DNA of 64,000 nucleotides from JAIQFL01 sp035295745 (GTDB lineage: Bacteria; Acidobacteriota; Terriglobia; Bryobacterales; Bryobacteraceae): positions 62,001-126,000 of the forward strand of contig DATGIL010000107.1 of the NCBI GenBank assembly GCA_035295745.1, written 5' to 3'. The notes beneath the pieces are model-generated. The model saw only the letters and a program-made list of their open reading frames with translations. It did not search any database and was not told where the DNA came from. A program made the translations under genes and the position numbers. This document shows, piece after piece, positions 44,501 through 53,400 of this stretch; within the stretch, counting starts at the first letter, position 1; every line of letters starts with the position of its first letter.

Positions 44501-44918
44501 AAACATCATTCTTCGGTCGGGTGCGCCGTTCACCGCAACCGTCGGAGGTAGTCGCTCGCAGGTGAGCGGAACTGCTGTGAGCAACACTCTCCGTGCCGAT
44601 GCCACCGGCCTTCCCGTCGAGGTGGACGGCATGTTGTTCAACACCGCCGCCTTCACCGCGCCGCTCGCCGGAACTTGGGGGACGGCGGGCCGGAATACCA
44701 TTCCAGGCCCCACGACGTTTTCGCTCGACAGCTCATTGGGGCGTGTCTTTCGATTTGGCGAACGTCGCAGTGCCGACCTGCAATTTCAGGCGCAGAACAT
44801 CCTCAATCGCGTGACCATCACGAGTTGGGGCACGGTACTCGGATCGAGCACCTACGGCCTGGCCACAAATGCCGCGGCCATGCGAAAACTCACCATCAGT
44901 CTGAGATTCAGATTCTAG
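41550..44918 (+). CDS. Oar-like TonB-dependent receptor with Gly-rich insert
   Basis: I take the GTG at 41550 (NYKRSASYLTRLMAASFAISG) as start because it gives a signal peptide; the frame extends upstream to a TTG at 41502 and a weaker ATG lies at 41589. A carboxypeptidase regulatory-like domain follows (about 28-105; GTVHSGGLPLPGAAVTATL), then a degenerate plug region containing a Gly/Pro-rich tract at about 197-277 (repeats of GGPGGG), and a large beta-barrel ending in phenylalanine (LTISLRFRF). Gly-rich inserts of this kind recur in acidobacterial receptors. The VWFA gene follows after 8 bp, and the two-component system at 38791-41402 is divergent. The ligand is unknown. Confidence 0.85.
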   Translation: MNYKRSASYLTRLMAASFAISGMMASEFHGTVHSGGLPLPGAAVTATLGESKAATSTDEKGYFRFADLADGIWTVEVQMLGFEKMVRQIGVAPGAPVSSWDMSFLSEKALALHVEPAKSAADSTSRPKIEAPQVRRMELSQSSDTTTASSEGALKSTEIADLTQSSANSFVVQGSLSSALGMGQQNDWGPPSGGPVMGGGPGADGPPNGEGAMRGGTPGGGPPPGAGGRGGGPGGPGGGPGGPGGGPGGGGGPGGPGGGGGFGFGPGGPGGRGPGPDWQGRPNAMAFGNGRRDPRTQYNATAFFSLDNSVWDARSFSVTGATLPKPAYANGRGGFSLGGPLQIPKLVSASRRILFSLDVQFQHNRTGTTSDAVNMPTLFERSGDFSQTLSQGVPITIYDPTTGNPFPNNRIPASRISATATALLKYFPDPNLPYSTRNYQTAWTGSNNTHNVNSRLMNIRIGTKNRLSGGVGYQGTNSVSPNLFDFIDTGSGRGINASLAWSRNITSKLTNNLQYNFSRMRQLSSPYFAGRENVAAELDIAGTSQDPLNWGPPNLGFTNYASLSDGNYSLNRNQTSSIGESLSWVHGKHNFTFGSDYRRQQFNQLADTNGRGAYTFNGVTTSLLVDGVAQTGTGYDLADFLLGLPTTSSIRYGNPDKYFRGSSYDLFVNDDWRITSRFSLIVGLRWEYATPVTERYNRLVNLDVASGFTDVANLQAGQTGTYYGLLPDALIRSDRNNLSPRLGFAWRPLTKGSLVVRGGYGIYYNTSVYNLIASNMAQQPPFAQSLSVSTSAANALTLEDGFLAASSQTLLSTYAIDPNYRVGYAQTWTISVQHDLPLSLFATAGYLGTKGTRLDQQFLPNSVAPGATESALAHNYIYETSNGNSIYHAAQFQLNRRFHTGIMGRASYQFSKSIDNAGTGGRGQGNTPVAQNWLDLAAERGLSSFDARHNLNFQMQYSSGMGTGGGTLLNGWRGALLKDWTVTGNIILRSGAPFTATVGGSRSQVSGTAVSNTLRADATGLPVEVDGMLFNTAAFTAPLAGTWGTAGRNTIPGPTTFSLDSSLGRVFRFGERRSADLQFQAQNILNRVTITSWGTVLGSSTYGLATNAAAMRKLTISLRFRF

Positions 44919-44926
44919 GAGGGCCT

Positions 44927-46987
44927 ATGCGGAAAATCATCTTCACATTTTTACTCATACAGCTTGCGAGCTACGGCCAACAGGGCGTCAAGTTCGAATC
45001 CACCAGTCAGTTGGTGATCGTGAACGTTTCCGCCAAGAGCAAGAATGGCGAGATTCTGGATGGCCTGAAGGCCTCCGACTTCACCATTACCGAAGACGGC
45101 AAGGCGCAGCAGATCAAGGTATTCGAGTATCAACGGCTGGAGGACGCCATCGTGTCGCCCTCGGCGAGCGCCGATGTCACACCCGCCACGGGAGCAAAGC
45201 CCGCTGTGGCGATGGCGATTGCGCCTGCAAAACCGGGTGAAGTCAAATACAAAGATCGCCGCCTGCTGGTGTTGTTCTTCGACCAGGCGGGCATGCCTGT
45301 GGCCGACCAGTTGCGCGCGCAGAAGTCCGCGATTCAGTTCCTCACGAAGCAAATGACCCAAGCCGACCTGGTGGCAATCATGACTTATTCCACCGACCTG
45401 GAAGTCCTGCAGGATTTTACCGGCGATCGGGACCGGCTGACTCAGGTGATTCGCGGCCTTTCTGTGGGCGAGACCGGCATGTCCAACGGCAGCACGGGCG
45501 ATGATAGCGAGGGCGACACCGGCGCCGCCTACACTCAGGATTCGAGCGAGTTCAACATCTTCAATACCGACCGCAAACTGGCGGCCCTGGAATCGGCGGT
45601 GAAGATGCTGGGGACTCTTCCGGAGAAGAAGGCCCTGGTGTACTTCGCCAGCGGCATGAGCCTCAACGGCATCGATAATCAAGCCCAATTGCGCGCTACG
45701 GTCAACGCGGCCCTCCGCGCCAACGTCTCGTTCTACCCGGTGGACGCGCGAGGGCTGGTCGCCACCGCCCCCTTGGGGGACGCTACCCAGGCATCACCCG
45801 GCGGGCAGGGTATGTACGCCGGCAGTTCGCAGCGCACCGGACAGGCCAATCTCCAGGGCCAGCAGGAGACGCTTTACACGCTGGCATCCGACACGGGTGG
45901 CAAGGCACTGATCGATCAGAACGACCTGTCGCTGGGGATCGTTCAGGCGCAAAAGGATATCGCGAGCTACTACATTCTCGGCTACTACAGCAGCAACGGT
46001 GCGCTCGACGGCCGTTACCGCCGCATCAAGGTGGAGCTGGGCAGGAGGCTGTCCGCCAAACTGGACTACCGCTCGGGATACTTCGCCTCCAAAGAATTCC
46101 GCCACTTCAATTCGTCCGACCGCGAGCGGCAGTTGCAGGAGGCGCTGATGTTGGGCGACCCGGTAACCGACCTGACCGTTGCCATGGAGGTGAATTACTT
46201 CCGCCAGGCCAAGGACCGCTATTTCGTGCCGGTCTCCGTGAAGATCCCGGGCTCGGACATCGAACTCGCCCGCAAGGGCGGCGCGGAGAGCACCCGTCTC
46301 GACTTCATCGGCGAGGTGAAAGATGCAAAGGGAATTCTGCAGGGAACGGTCCGCGATGACATCACGGTAAAGCTGAAAGGCGAGACCGCCAGCGAGTTGT
46401 CCAAAAGGAATTTGGAATACGACACGGGATTCACCTTGCAGCCCGGCGTCTACACCCTGAAATTTCTGGCCCGCGAAAATGCCACCGGCAAGATGGGAAC
46501 ATTTGAAACGAAGTTCACCATACCGGACCTGACCGCCTCTCAGACCTATGTGCCGATCAGTTCCGTGGTTTTGAGTTATCAGCGCGAGAAACTCGATGCC
46601 ACCATCGGGACGGCGGAGAAGGACAAGAAGCTGATCGCCGCGAATCCGCTGGTCCAGGACGGTCAGAAGCTGATCCCCAGCGTTACTCGCGTATTTCGCA
46701 AGGATCACGAGCTCTATGTTTATGTGGAGGCGTATCAGCCAGGCGCGTCGCAGACGCAAGCGCTGGTGGCGGCCGTGAGCTTTTATCGGGGCAAGGTGAA
46801 GGCTTTCGAGACGCAGCCCTTGAAGATCACCGATGGATTGAACGCCAAGTCCAAAGCAGTCCCGCTGATGTTCAGCGTGCCCCTGGCGAAGCTGCAGCCA
46901 GGCCGCTACACCTGCCAGGTCAGCGTGGTGGAACCTTCAGTGCGGAAGTTTGCCGTATGGCGTGCGCCTGTGGTGCTGTTGCCCTGA
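44927..46987 (+). CDS. VWFA-related protein of the acidobacterial type (TIGR03436-like), secreted
   Basis: The ribosome site AGGAGGG stands right before the ATG at 44927. The 686-residue protein has a signal peptide (1-18, cut near SYGQQ), an N-terminal beta domain (LVIVNVSAKSKNGEILDGL, DFTITEDGK), then a von Willebrand A-like domain (105-370; RLLVLFFDQAG, ALVYFASGMSLNG) and a beta-rich C-terminal half. In the metal-ion site the usual DxSxS is D-Q-A-G-M, so metal binding is doubtful. The C-terminus SVVEPSVRKFAVWRAPVVLL resembles others of the family. It is cotranscribed with the TonB receptor. Function unknown; partner interaction with the receptor is a reasonable inference. Confidence 0.85.
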   Translation: MRKIIFTFLLIQLASYGQQGVKFESTSQLVIVNVSAKSKNGEILDGLKASDFTITEDGKAQQIKVFEYQRLEDAIVSPSASADVTPATGAKPAVAMAIAPAKPGEVKYKDRRLLVLFFDQAGMPVADQLRAQKSAIQFLTKQMTQADLVAIMTYSTDLEVLQDFTGDRDRLTQVIRGLSVGETGMSNGSTGDDSEGDTGAAYTQDSSEFNIFNTDRKLAALESAVKMLGTLPEKKALVYFASGMSLNGIDNQAQLRATVNAALRANVSFYPVDARGLVATAPLGDATQASPGGQGMYAGSSQRTGQANLQGQQETLYTLASDTGGKALIDQNDLSLGIVQAQKDIASYYILGYYSSNGALDGRYRRIKVELGRRLSAKLDYRSGYFASKEFRHFNSSDRERQLQEALMLGDPVTDLTVAMEVNYFRQAKDRYFVPVSVKIPGSDIELARKGGAESTRLDFIGEVKDAKGILQGTVRDDITVKLKGETASELSKRNLEYDTGFTLQPGVYTLKFLARENATGKMGTFETKFTIPDLTASQTYVPISSVVLSYQREKLDATIGTAEKDKKLIAANPLVQDGQKLIPSVTRVFRKDHELYVYVEAYQPGASQTQALVAAVSFYRGKVKAFETQPLKITDGLNAKSKAVPLMFSVPLAKLQPGRYTCQVSVVEPSVRKFAVWRAPVVLLP

Positions 46988-47366
46988 CCATCGGAATGGG
47001 TCCGCTCGAAGAGCGAATGGAGCGGATCAGCAGGTCCGCTTTTCTCTGTTGTCTGAAGATTCGCCGCCGCTGTTCTCGTCTCTGGTGAAGATTGGCGACG
47101 ATGAGCAAGAGAATCGGCGGAAGGGAAATCAGGAATAACGCCAAAAGTCGTTCTCCAACTTTAGAGTTTGTTCCTTCGCGATCTTTTTTCAAAGTGCTGG
47201 CAGTACTTTCTGAGCTTCCCGCCGGTACTGGAACGAATGTGGCGGCTGAAGGACCGGTCTTTCCCTTAGTACTACGTCCCCGCGAGACGGTGAATATCCG
47301 AAGGATGGCTTCGTCGTATTGGACGGTTCCGATTGGAGCCGCCAAACTTTAGGAGAGGAAAGCGTC
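46988..47366. other. Gap between VWFA gene and small ORF, no supported gene
   Basis: A minus-strand frame at 46920-47345 (141 codons) contains a hydrophobic stretch (LLALFLISLPPILLLIVANL) followed by many Arg residues, like a single-span membrane protein, but it runs into the VWFA gene, has no ribosome site that I can see, and may be chance. Plus-strand frames here look random. Confidence 0.4.
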
Positions 47367-47456
47367 ATGAAAAACAATAAGCAGAAGTCCACCTCGGGGA
47401 TGCGCGTCAAGAGCGCTGTGAAGGCCGGACCCACCGCCGTAGAATACCGCCACTAG
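47367..47456 (+). CDS. Possible 29-residue peptide with strong ribosome site
   Basis: AGGAGAGG lies 8-15 bases before the ATG at 47367, better than many annotated genes here. The product is MKNNKQKSTSGMRVKSAV followed by KAGPTAVEYRH, basic and without a membrane segment. A perfect 14-bp hairpin begins 20 bp after the stop. It could be a small regulatory peptide, a precursor peptide or a leader ORF. No modification enzyme gene is adjacent. It lies between convergent genes, so it is an independent transcript if real. Confidence 0.45.
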   Translation: MKNNKQKSTSGMRVKSAVKAGPTAVEYRH

Positions 47457-47475
47457 GCTCGTTGGCATACCCGCC

Positions 47476-47509
47476 GGGCGATGCCGAGGACTGTCCCTCG
47501 GCATCGCCC
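47476..47509 (+). terminator. Perfect 14-bp hairpin, probable bidirectional terminator
   Basis: GGGCGATGCCGAGG (47476-47489) pairs without mismatch with CCTCGGCATCGCCC (47496-47509) around the six-base loop actgtc. No T tract follows on the plus strand, so it is not a classical intrinsic terminator. It separates the small ORF from the convergent aldo/keto reductase gene 21 bp away. Confidence 0.7.
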
Positions 47510-47530
47510 CGGAGTGCCCCTTCCTTGACT

Positions 47531-48475
47531 CTATTGGAAAGCAGCGATTTGCGCGGCCTCTTCATCGCTCAAACGGAAATCCAACACCTTTAAAACGCCT
47601 TGCGCCTGTTCCGCCGAGCGCATCCCTACAATGGCCGCAGTCACGGCTGGATGTCGCAAGGCCCAGGCAATCGCCACCACTCCCGCGGAAACGCCGTGCC
47701 CCTCCCCGATCTTCGCCATCAGATCCGCGAGTTGTAGATTGCGCGTCAAATGCGGTTCCTGAAACGCAAGCGCCCGCTTGCGGAAATCGTCCTGCGGAAA
47801 ATTCGCGACGCGTTCCTTCGTCATCTTCCCTGAAAGCAAACCGGACTTCATTGGAGAGTACACGATCACGCCGATCCCATGCTGCTGGCAATACGGCAGC
47901 GTCTCCTTTTCGATCTCGGGTGAGACGGCGGAGTAGGGCGGCTGCAGGGACGTGATCGGACCGATCTTGCGGCACCGCTCCAACTGGGCCGCGTCGAAAT
48001 TCGAAACCCCGATCCAGCGGACTTTCCCCTCTTCCTTCAGCTTGACCAGCGCTCCCCATCCTTCTTCGACATCTTCGTCGGGTTGCGGCCAGTGAATCTG
48101 ATATAAGTCGATGACATCCACCTTCAGGCGTCGCAGGCTCGCTTCACATTCCCGGCGGACGGAATCCGCCTTCAGCACTCCCTTGATCTCGCGATTTTCG
48201 TTCCAGGTACGTTCGCATTTGGTGAAGACATAAGGACGCGCCGATCTGCCCTCCAGAGCCCTCGCCACCACCTCCTCCGAATGGCCCAACCCGTAGACGG
48301 CGGCCGTATCGATCCAATTCACGCCGTGATCGAGCGCTTCATGAATCGCCGCAATCGACTCGTCATCATCCTGCGGACCCCATGCAAACGCCCATCCTCC
48401 TCCTCCCATCGCCCATGCACCAACGCCGATGGGCGTCAACTCCATATCGCTATTGCCCAGCCGTTTCTTCTGCAT
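47531..48475 (-). CDS. Aldo/keto reductase
   Basis: This 314-residue protein is a (beta/alpha)8 NAD(P)H-dependent oxidoreductase. The catalytic tetrad of the family is present: D56 and Y61 (NWIDTAAVYG), K86 (VFTKCER) and H128 (LYQIHWPQ). The NADP-binding C-terminal pattern (AIVGMRSAEQAQGVL) matches the AKR general type close to YajO/perakine reductase-like members. The physiological substrate is unknown. It is divergent from the FAD oxidoreductase gene with only 20 bp between starts, implying overlapping promoters. Confidence 0.92.
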   Translation of the reverse strand: MQKKRLGNSDMELTPIGVGAWAMGGGGWAFAWGPQDDDESIAAIHEALDHGVNWIDTAAVYGLGHSEEVVARALEGRSARPYVFTKCERTWNENREIKGVLKADSVRRECEASLRRLKVDVIDLYQIHWPQPDEDVEEGWGALVKLKEEGKVRWIGVSNFDAAQLERCRKIGPITSLQPPYSAVSPEIEKETLPYCQQHGIGVIVYSPMKSGLLSGKMTKERVANFPQDDFRKRALAFQEPHLTRNLQLADLMAKIGEGHGVSAGVVAIAWALRHPAVTAAIVGMRSAEQAQGVLKVLDFRLSDEEAAQIAAFQ

Positions 48476-48495
48476 CTTCTATACAATAACGAAGC

Positions 48496-49881
48496 TTGCC
48501 CGATTCTGCGAAAACCCGCGCGGTGGTGATCGGTTCGGGCCCCAACGGACTGGCTGCGGCCATTCTGCTGGCGCGCGCCGGATATGCCGTGACGGTCTAC
48601 GAGGCCGCGGCGCAGATCGGTGGCGGCACCCGGTCGGCCGAGTTGACGCTCCCCGGATTTATCCACGACGTCTGTTCGAGCGTGCATCCGATGGCGGTAG
48701 CGTCGCCCTGCTTCGAGCAATTTCCTCTCGCGCAGTTCGGCCTCGAGTGGGTGCACCCCGCGGTCCCGCTCGCCCACCCGCTCGACGATGGTACCGCGGT
48801 CGTCTTGGATCGATCGATCGATGCCACGGCAGCGAATCTCGGACCGGACGGAGATGCTTGGAGACGCCTGTTCCAGCCTCTCGTGGCCGCCTGGCCCAGC
48901 ACTCGCCACGACATGTTGGGACCGCTTCTCCGCATACCCAGGCATCCTTTTCTGATGGCGCGATTCGGGCTGCGGGCGCTCCGGTCCGCCCGCTCGCTAG
49001 CGGAGAGTTGTTTTCAGGGCGTGCGTGCCCGCGCCCTATTCGCGGGAGTCGCCGCGCACTCGCTCCTGCCATTGGAAGAACGGCCCAGCGCGGCGGTTGC
49101 CTTGGCCCTGTCTATCTGCGGGCACACGTCGGGATGGCCGTTTCCGCGCGGGGGAGCGCAGCGCATCGCGGATTCGCTCGCGGGGTATTTCCGGTCACTG
49201 GGAGGCGAGATTCGCACCGAGTCGCCCGTCACGTCACTCCCCGATGCCCCCATCGTGATGTGCGACATCACACCGCGCCAGTTGCTGGCATTGGGTGGAG
49301 ATCGCCTGCCCGCCTCGTACCGCCGGGCACTCGAGCGGTATCGCTACGGACCCGGATCACACAAGGTCGATTGGGCGCTGGATGGTCCGATTCCCTGGCG
49401 TGCCCCCGAGTGTGCCCGCGCAGGTACGGTGCACCTCGGCGGCACCCTGGAGGAGATTGCCGCCTGGGAAGGAAGCCACCGCGGACAGCCGTTTGTACTG
49501 CTCACCCAACCAAGCCTGTTCGATCCGTCGCGTGCTCCGGCCGGCAAGCACACCGCCTGGGGATACTGCCACGTACCTAATGGTTCGGCACTGGATATGA
49601 CGGACGCGATTGAGTCGCAAGTGGAGCGCTACGCGCCGGGCTTCCGCGCCCGCATCCTGGCGCGCCATGTCCTCACGCCAGCGATGCTTGAGAAGCGCAA
49701 TCCCAATCTGGTGGGAGGCGACGTCGGGGGCGGAGCCATGACTTTACGCCAGACGTTGTTCCGTCCCACGCCTTCGCTCTACCGCACGCCGATCCAAGGC
49801 GTGTACCTATGTTCGTCCTCGACGCCGCCGGGAGGATCGGTCCACGGAATGTGCGGCTATCACGCGGTGCGAGCTCTGTAG
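48496..49881 (+). CDS. FAD-dependent oxidoreductase, phytoene desaturase-related
   Basis: The 461-residue protein has the dinucleotide-binding motif VVIGSGPNGLAAAILLA with the acidic VYE end at the FAD ribose, followed by QIGGGTRSAEL, typical of the phytoene dehydrogenase/CrtI-like amine oxidase superfamily. The C-terminal FAD-binding block is GVYLCSSSTPPGGSVHGMCGY. No other carotenoid gene is nearby, so the substrate is open (many acidobacterial members are generic NAD(P)/FAD oxidoreductases). The start appears to be TTG at 48496; a GTG at 48523 is an alternative but would cut the beta strand before the FAD site. Its 3' end overlaps the convergent PEP-CTERM gene by 22 bp. Confidence 0.88.
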   Translation: MPDSAKTRAVVIGSGPNGLAAAILLARAGYAVTVYEAAAQIGGGTRSAELTLPGFIHDVCSSVHPMAVASPCFEQFPLAQFGLEWVHPAVPLAHPLDDGTAVVLDRSIDATAANLGPDGDAWRRLFQPLVAAWPSTRHDMLGPLLRIPRHPFLMARFGLRALRSARSLAESCFQGVRARALFAGVAAHSLLPLEERPSAAVALALSICGHTSGWPFPRGGAQRIADSLAGYFRSLGGEIRTESPVTSLPDAPIVMCDITPRQLLALGGDRLPASYRRALERYRYGPGSHKVDWALDGPIPWRAPECARAGTVHLGGTLEEIAAWEGSHRGQPFVLLTQPSLFDPSRAPAGKHTAWGYCHVPNGSALDMTDAIESQVERYAPGFRARILARHVLTPAMLEKRNPNLVGGDVGGGAMTLRQTLFRPTPSLYRTPIQGVYLCSSSTPPGGSVHGMCGYHAVRAL

Positions 49882-50465
49882 AGACGCGTACCCACTAGCG
49901 CAACCAGCAGAGCTAGTCCAACCAGAAGCCCGGCGCTCGGCTCCGGCAGACTGATGGTAGCGAAGCTCGGACCTCCCGAGGGGTTGTCGAATGTCGTCGC
50001 CGAGATGTTGCCGGCGGTATCCATCTGGAACTGCGCCAGCCAGCCATCGTTGACGTTTCCAGTCAACAGCGCCCCGTCCAGCGTGGAGTTGATGAACGAG
50101 AGCGTAAACACATCGCCCACCGACCCGCCCGGTACGCCCGCCAGCGTCACCTGGAACTGGATTGTCGGGCCGAAGGTGATGCCTTCGTCGTAATCGGCGT
50201 TGTCGTTCCCCAGACTGACCTCGCCGGGAAGCGTGCCCGTGACCGTCCCTTGCGTGAAGATCGAAGGCGCATTCAGCGATCCTCCGGCATTCGAAAAATT
50301 GTCGATCATGGCGGTCGCAGGAAAACCGCCGTTAAATGCCAGATCGATGAACCCCGTCGTCCCTGGGGAAAGAGAAGAAGCGTCCACTGTGATGATGAAA
50401 ACGCTTCCCGCAAAAGAAGGGGCGGCACAGCAAGCCAGAATGAACGCGAATTTTGCCAGTTTCAT
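49860..50465 (-). CDS. PEP-CTERM-anchored secreted protein
   Basis: The 201-residue protein has a signal peptide (1-19, cut near SFAGS) and ends with the sorting signal LPEPSAGLLVGLALLVALVGTRLYRARTA in the order P-E-P, hydrophobic helix, basic tail (split here: PEP at 171-173, helix to about 191, then RLYRAR). Such tails are processed by exosortase systems. The body (20-165) is Gly/Thr/Ser-rich beta sequence without a named domain. No exosortase is in the window. It begins 12 bp after the extracellular nuclease stop on the same strand, so the two are probably cotranscribed. Confidence 0.85.
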   Translation of the reverse strand: MKLAKFAFILACCAAPSFAGSVFIITVDASSLSPGTTGFIDLAFNGGFPATAMIDNFSNAGGSLNAPSIFTQGTVTGTLPGEVSLGNDNADYDEGITFGPTIQFQVTLAGVPGGSVGDVFTLSFINSTLDGALLTGNVNDGWLAQFQMDTAGNISATTFDNPSGGPSFATISLPEPSAGLLVGLALLVALVGTRLYRARTA

Positions 50466-50477
50466 AAGATCTCCAGA

Positions 50478-53400
50478 TCAGAATGTCCCGCTGAATACTA
50501 GCGGCGTATAAGTCGGCGAAGTGCTCTGCGGCCCCGTGATGCGAACTGTGACTTGCACCGAGGCGCCCGGCGCCAGCGAACCGGACGGCAGCGCCGTGAC
50601 ATATTGCCCCGCCGGCGCGATACCGGTCGCATTCGCCAAGACATCGCCTGCAGTCAGGTTGCTCAATACCAACTGGAGTGGTGCGGTGAGCGCTGACGCG
50701 CTGGTGTTGGTGATGGTCACAGTCCCGGTGTATTGCTTGGTGAGCCGATTGAAAGAAAGACCTGTCGACGTGATGCTCACGCTGCCGGTAACGTCGGTGT
50801 TGGAAGGCGCCGACGCGGGAGGCAGATTGAAGTATCCCACCAGCCAGTCGTGGTCGGAGATCCGCTCTGGACGGGTGAACGTGCCGCGATAAGCCTCGGG
50901 GAAGTCAGCATTCACGCGCGCCGTCGCGATCCGGCTGTAGATCGAAAGCGCCGGGTTGTTCAGCACGAACTGATCGATCTCCTGCGCGCTGCCGGAGAAG
51001 GTGTACGAATAGCGCTGCGCGGGATCTTCGGTATCCACCAGAACCGTCAGCGGGGGACTCACTACCGGATTACTCGCCAGTACCACCTGGCTCGCGGGCG
51101 CCGGTTGTCCTTTCACCGTGCCCACCACATCCACGTAGCCATCATTGAACTGGTAGGCGTTGAAATCGCCGATCGCGATGATCTTCTCGTTCGGATCCGC
51201 GGCCTGCCGCGATTGGATCAGATTCGCCAGATACTCGGCCTGCTTCTGGCGCTTGAGCCGGACGAACGGGCCCGATGCTGGATCGTCGATCGAGTCCAGC
51301 GAACGCAAATGGTTCACGATCACCGTGAATGCCACGGAGTTGTTGCTGCCCGGCTGAGCGGCGCGGGCCCGAAGGACCAGCGAGGGCCGGTCGTTCAATT
51401 TGGAGACACTCCCACTCGTGGGGTTGGTGATCAGTTCGTCCTTGCCGTACTGCGTCACATCCACCACAGTGATGTTCGATTTCACCAGGAAGCCGACATT
51501 GATGTTGCTGATGTCGTTGCCCTCCACGAGGTAAGCGGTGTATCCCGGATTCGTGCCGTTTTGCGCCATCGCATCCGCATTCACCTGATTCGCAATGGTC
51601 TGCAACGTCGCAAGATTCAAGGCCTCTTCCACACCGATAATGTCAGGCAGTTTGAGCACGTTGCGGAAGCCCAGCGACAGCTTGCTGACGCGGTTCGCGA
51701 AGGCCGTCGGATCGACATTCGTGGAAGACGCTCCCGGAGGTCCGTTCGGATCCTGCGTCGTGTTGTAGAAGTGCTCCAGGTTTGTCGACGCAATCGTGAA
51801 TTCCGTGGCGGTCTTATCCGGCACAGCGGTGAACGTGACATTCCCGGCGGCACTTCCCGATCCCGGATCGGGCAGGATCTCATACATGCTGGGGAAGAAG
51901 CTCATCACGCCGGTAAGGTTCGTCACGATGGCGCCCGAGGTCACGTCGATGTTGCCGGCGCCTACCTGTCCGTGGCCAAAGACTTCGACGATCTCCGGAT
52001 TGGTGTCCCAGCGCGGCACGTTGGGCGGAGTCCCGGGCGGCAGGAGGTCCGTGAGTGCGATGCCGGGTTCCCGGAAGGGGCGCGCGGTTCCGGTTACCAC
52101 ACCATAAAAGGTGCCATTGCTGGTCGCTGTGGCGTGCACCTCGTCGACCGTACCGCCAGTCGGTCCAGTCACCGTGAGGCTGGGCACCGTCACCCGCATT
52201 CCGGAGTATTTTTCCAATTGATCAATCGGACCTGCCGGGTTCAGGTCGCTAGTGGTCAACACGTGCGGCAGCGGCAGTGGATTGTTGCTCGAGACCGCAA
52301 AGAAACTGGGCGAATCGATCTCGGTTTGCCCGCTGAACTCCGCCACCGTACCGGTGACGCAAACACTATTTCCCACCACCGCATTGCCGGATGGCGCGGT
52401 GCTGGTGAATACGAAGACACCGTCCGACGTAGTGGGGTCGTTATCTCCGCCATCCTGCACGAAGAATCCGTTGGTGCGTAGCGCCGTCACGATGCCCTCG
52501 ACCGTAACGGAGTGGCCCACCACAGGCGACGCATCGCCGCTGCCTTGCACCGATCCGATCGTCACCGGAGTACAGGTGGGCAGCGGATTGACTACCAGCG
52601 TCAGCGTTGTGCTGGCCGGGCCGGTGGTGTCCATCACCGTGAACATCACGTCGGTGGAACCGGTGGAAACCGGAATCCCGCTAAGCACGCCCGTGGACGA
52701 ATTGAGCACGAGGTTATTGGGAAGAGTGCCCGACGACCATGTCTTAGTGCCGCTGCCCCCGGTCGCCGTCAGCGTCACCGAGTAGACATTGTTGATGGTG
52801 GCGGCAGGCAGCGAGGTGTTGGAGATGGTGAGCGGTAACGGTATGCCTGAACAGGGAGCGACCGGACTCGTGGTGTTCCGCGGATTCGGAGCGCCAGCCG
52901 AAAAATCGGCGGCGTTGTTATCGGTATCGGTGCACCCGTTGCCAGCACGCAGCGCCGCGGTGGTGTTCGACAGGGTGGGCGCAGTTGACCCACCTTCCGA
53001 GCAGTTCGCCGACCCGTAGCCAATGAGATCCACCACGTTGCTAGCGGTGCAGGAGGCGATTGCGGTGGTGCCATTGACCAGCGCAACCTTACCCGCGGTC
53101 GCGCTCATGTTAACGGTGCCGGCGGCATCCGCCGTCAGAGCTGTGGTGCCGCCAGCGCCGGCGGCCTCCTGGATCAGGAAATAGTGGCCCGGTTGTAGCG
53201 TTCTGTTGGGCAGCGCCGTGGTCAGACTGGCGGAAAAGCTGCCCGCTGACGAGGCGTACTGGACGCTGTACCCGCTCAGGTTAATGGGCGAATTGCTGAT
53301 ATTCAGAATCTCGATAAAGTCGTTGGTAAAGGTAGCGCCCGAGTTGCCGCCCCCGCCATATACCTGGCTGATCACCAGGGTGCTCGAAGCGGCTGACCCG

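Noticed and set aside
44675..44926. Upstream extension of the VWFA gene
   Set aside because: The extension overlaps the TonB receptor 3' end; the ATG at 44927 has an ideal ribosome site and begins the signal peptide.
46920..47345. Minus-strand single-span membrane protein candidate
   Set aside because: It overlaps the VWFA gene end, has no visible ribosome site and only one protein-like segment; kept as a note in the gap entry, not as a gene.
50733..52481. Plus-strand frame of 582 codons
   Set aside because: It is antisense to the extracellular nuclease, whose domains and catalytic residues are recognisable; the product is Arg/His/Val-rich without motifs.
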